64,000 nucleotides of DNA, taken from NCBI RefSeq assembly GCF_003352005.1, contig NZ_CP024848.1, positions 2,365,001 to 2,429,000 of the forward strand, given 5' to 3'. Below, one piece after another: positions 62,796 through 64,000 of this stretch; the first letter of the stretch is position 1, and the number at the start of each line of letters is the position of its first letter. Both the position numbers and the translations under genes were made by a program. Origin of the DNA: Oceanobacillus zhaokaii (lineage in GTDB: Bacteria; Bacillota; Bacilli; Bacillales; Amphibacillaceae). The notes beneath the pieces were generated by a model, which was not told the origin of the DNA, ran no database searches, and worked only from the letters and a program-made list of their open reading frames with translations.

Positions 62796-64000
62796 TTAGT
62801 TCATGTTCTTAATTAATTCTGAACCGAATTCAGAGCATTTCACTTCTGTTGCACCTTCCATTAGACGTGCGAAATCATAAGTTACAACTTTTGTTGCGAT
62901 TGTTTTATCCATAGAATCTGTAATTAATTTACCTGCTTCTCTCCAGCCTAAATGATCAAGCATAAGAACTGCTGATAAAATAACAGATGATGGATTTACT
63001 TTATCAAGTCCAGCGTATTTTGGTGCTGTACCATGTGTTGCTTCAAAAATTGCATGACCAGTATCATAATTGATGTTTGCTCCTGGCGCGATACCAATTC
63101 CACCAACTTGCGCTGCTAATGCATCAGAAATATAATCTCCATTTAAGTTCATCGTTGCAACAACGTCGAATTCATTTGGACGAGTTAAGATTTGTTGCAG
63201 GAAAATATCTGCAATCGAATCTTTAATAAGAATTTTTCCTGCTGCTAATGCATCGTCCTGTGCTTTGTTAGCAGCATCTTTTCCGTCTTTCTCCACGATG
63301 CGATCATATTCAGCCCAAGTGAAGACTTTATCTGCGAATTCTTCTTCCGCTACTTCATAGCCCCATTGCTTGAATGCACCTTCTGTAAATTTCATGATGT
63401 TACCTTTATGTACTAAAGTAACACTCTTACGGCCTTCTGTTATTGCATATGTGATTGCTGAGCGGACCAAGCGTTTTGTTCCTTCTTCGGATACTGGTTT
63501 AACCCCAATCCCTGATGTTTCCGGGAAACGAATATTGCTTACATTCATCTCTTTTTGAAGAAACTCAATTACTTTCTTCACTTCATCAGAACCTTTTTGC
63601 CATTCGATTCCTGCATAAATATCCTCGGTGTTTTCACGGAAAATAACCATATCTACGTCTTCCGGACGTTTTACTGGTGATGGAACACCTTCAAAGTAAC
63701 GAACTGGTCGTAAGCATGTGAATAGGTCTAATTCTTGACGTAATGCAACGTTAAGGGAACGAATTCCTCCACCGATTGGTGTTGTTAATGGACCTTTAAT
63801 TGCAATTTTATATTCATCAATTTTATCAAGTGTATCTTGTGGCAGCCATTCACCTGTTTTATCAAATGCTTTTTGACCTGCATATACTTCCAACCATTCG
63901 ATTTTCTTTGTACCGTTATATGCTTTTTCTACTGCTGCTTCAATTACGCGTTGTGCAGATGCCCAAATATCTGGACCTGTTCCATCCCCTTCGATAAAAG
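62796..64000 (-). CDS. icd: Isocitrate dehydrogenase (NADP), 5' end cut by window edge
   Basis: About 401 residues are visible and roughly the first 20 are missing. The frame is open to base 64000, where it reads [12 protein letters not shown], the family N-terminus. Catalytic segments: [79 protein letters not shown] and [20 protein letters not shown]. The Ser of the isocitrate-binding site is in GIRSLNVA. It converts isocitrate to 2-oxoglutarate. In B. subtilis citZ precedes it. Confidence 0.96.
   Translation of the reverse strand, partial: FIEGDGTGPDIWASAQRVIEAAVEKAYNGTKKIEWLEVYAGQKAFDKTGEWLPQDTLDKIDEYKIAIKGPLTTPIGGGIRSLNVALRQELDLFTCLRPVRYFEGVPSPVKRPEDVDMVIFRENTEDIYAGIEWQKGSDEVKKVIEFLQKEMNVSNIRFPETSGIGVKPVSEEGTKRLVRSAITYAITEGRKSVTLVHKGNIMKFTEGAFKQWGYEVAEEEFADKVFTWAEYDRIVEKDGKDAANKAQDDALAAGKILIKDSIADIFLQQILTRPNEFDVVATMNLNGDYISDALAAQVGGIGIAPGANINYDTGHAIFEATHGTAPKYAGLDKVNPSSVILSAVLMLDHLGWREAGKLITDSMDKTIATKVVTYDFARLMEGATEVKCSEFGSELIKNMN

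Overview
The window is a low-GC Firmicute chromosome. Gene content and gene order follow the Bacillus subtilis segment that runs from icd-mdh-phoPR-polA through thrS-infC-rplT, pheST-zapA-mutS2-lcfA and etf-trxA-uvrC-sdh-gerE to racE-gerM-rph and a tRNA pair. Spore genes (gerE, gerM, sspI, ytxC) show an endospore former. The repeats and the moderately diverged proteins suggest the Oceanobacillus/Virgibacillus group of Bacillaceae. That genus guess is inference; no 16S gene is present. Nearly all housekeeping genes are on the minus strand, so the natural reading direction is right to left.

Layout, left to right. 1-5.6 kb: partial TPR protein (ysoA-like), tRNA-Arg and tRNA-Gly, ysnB, rdgB, rph, gerM, racE, a MarR regulator. 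6-10.6 kb: gerE with a sigma-K promoter, sdhCAB, yslB. 10.6-19.6 kb: uvrC, trxA, etfA, etfB, fadB, fadR (with a FadR operator), lcfA, a 26-residue membrane peptide and yshE. 19.6-30.9 kb: mutS2, polX, an orphan hydrolase fragment, cvpA-like, zapA, pheT/pheS behind a T-box, an rRNA methyltransferase, sspI. 30.9-39.2 kb is the accessory part: a doubly broken aminoglycoside-phosphotransferase-like gene, small membrane and lipoprotein genes, then a four-gene operon for an ABC-2 exporter with an anchored extracytoplasmic protein, and a lytic transglycosylase. 39.4-47.2 kb: M42 peptidase, dUTPase, ysdB, a VTT-domain protein, ysdA, infC-rpmI-rplT with its L20 leader, thrS with a T-box. 47.3-54.6 kb: ytxC, a broken methyltransferase gene, dnaI-dnaB-nrdR plus an unknown gene, gapB with two CcpN-like operators. 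54.9-64 kb: coaE-mutM-polA, phoR-phoP, mdh and the 3' part of icd.

The genes are mostly central metabolism (TCA cycle, fatty-acid oxidation feeding ETF, gluconeogenic GapB), translation (tRNA synthetases, IF3, L20, L35), replication and repair (DnaB, DnaI, PolA, MutM, UvrC, MutS2, PolX), phosphate signalling and sporulation.

The least ordinary content lies between genes. Three families of structured repeats recur. Family A is about 90 bp and forms two hairpins; seven full copies lie 16-35 nt upstream of seven different start codons, in either orientation, with compensatory changes in the stems. Family B is GC-rich, up to about 390 bp, with short terminal inverted repeats around ATAAAGTGCG. 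Family C is a 237-bp MITE-like element with inverted ends GTTCAAAAAG that carries a 33-codon ORF behind a perfect Shine-Dalgarno. No CRISPR array, prophage, transposase gene or defence system was found.
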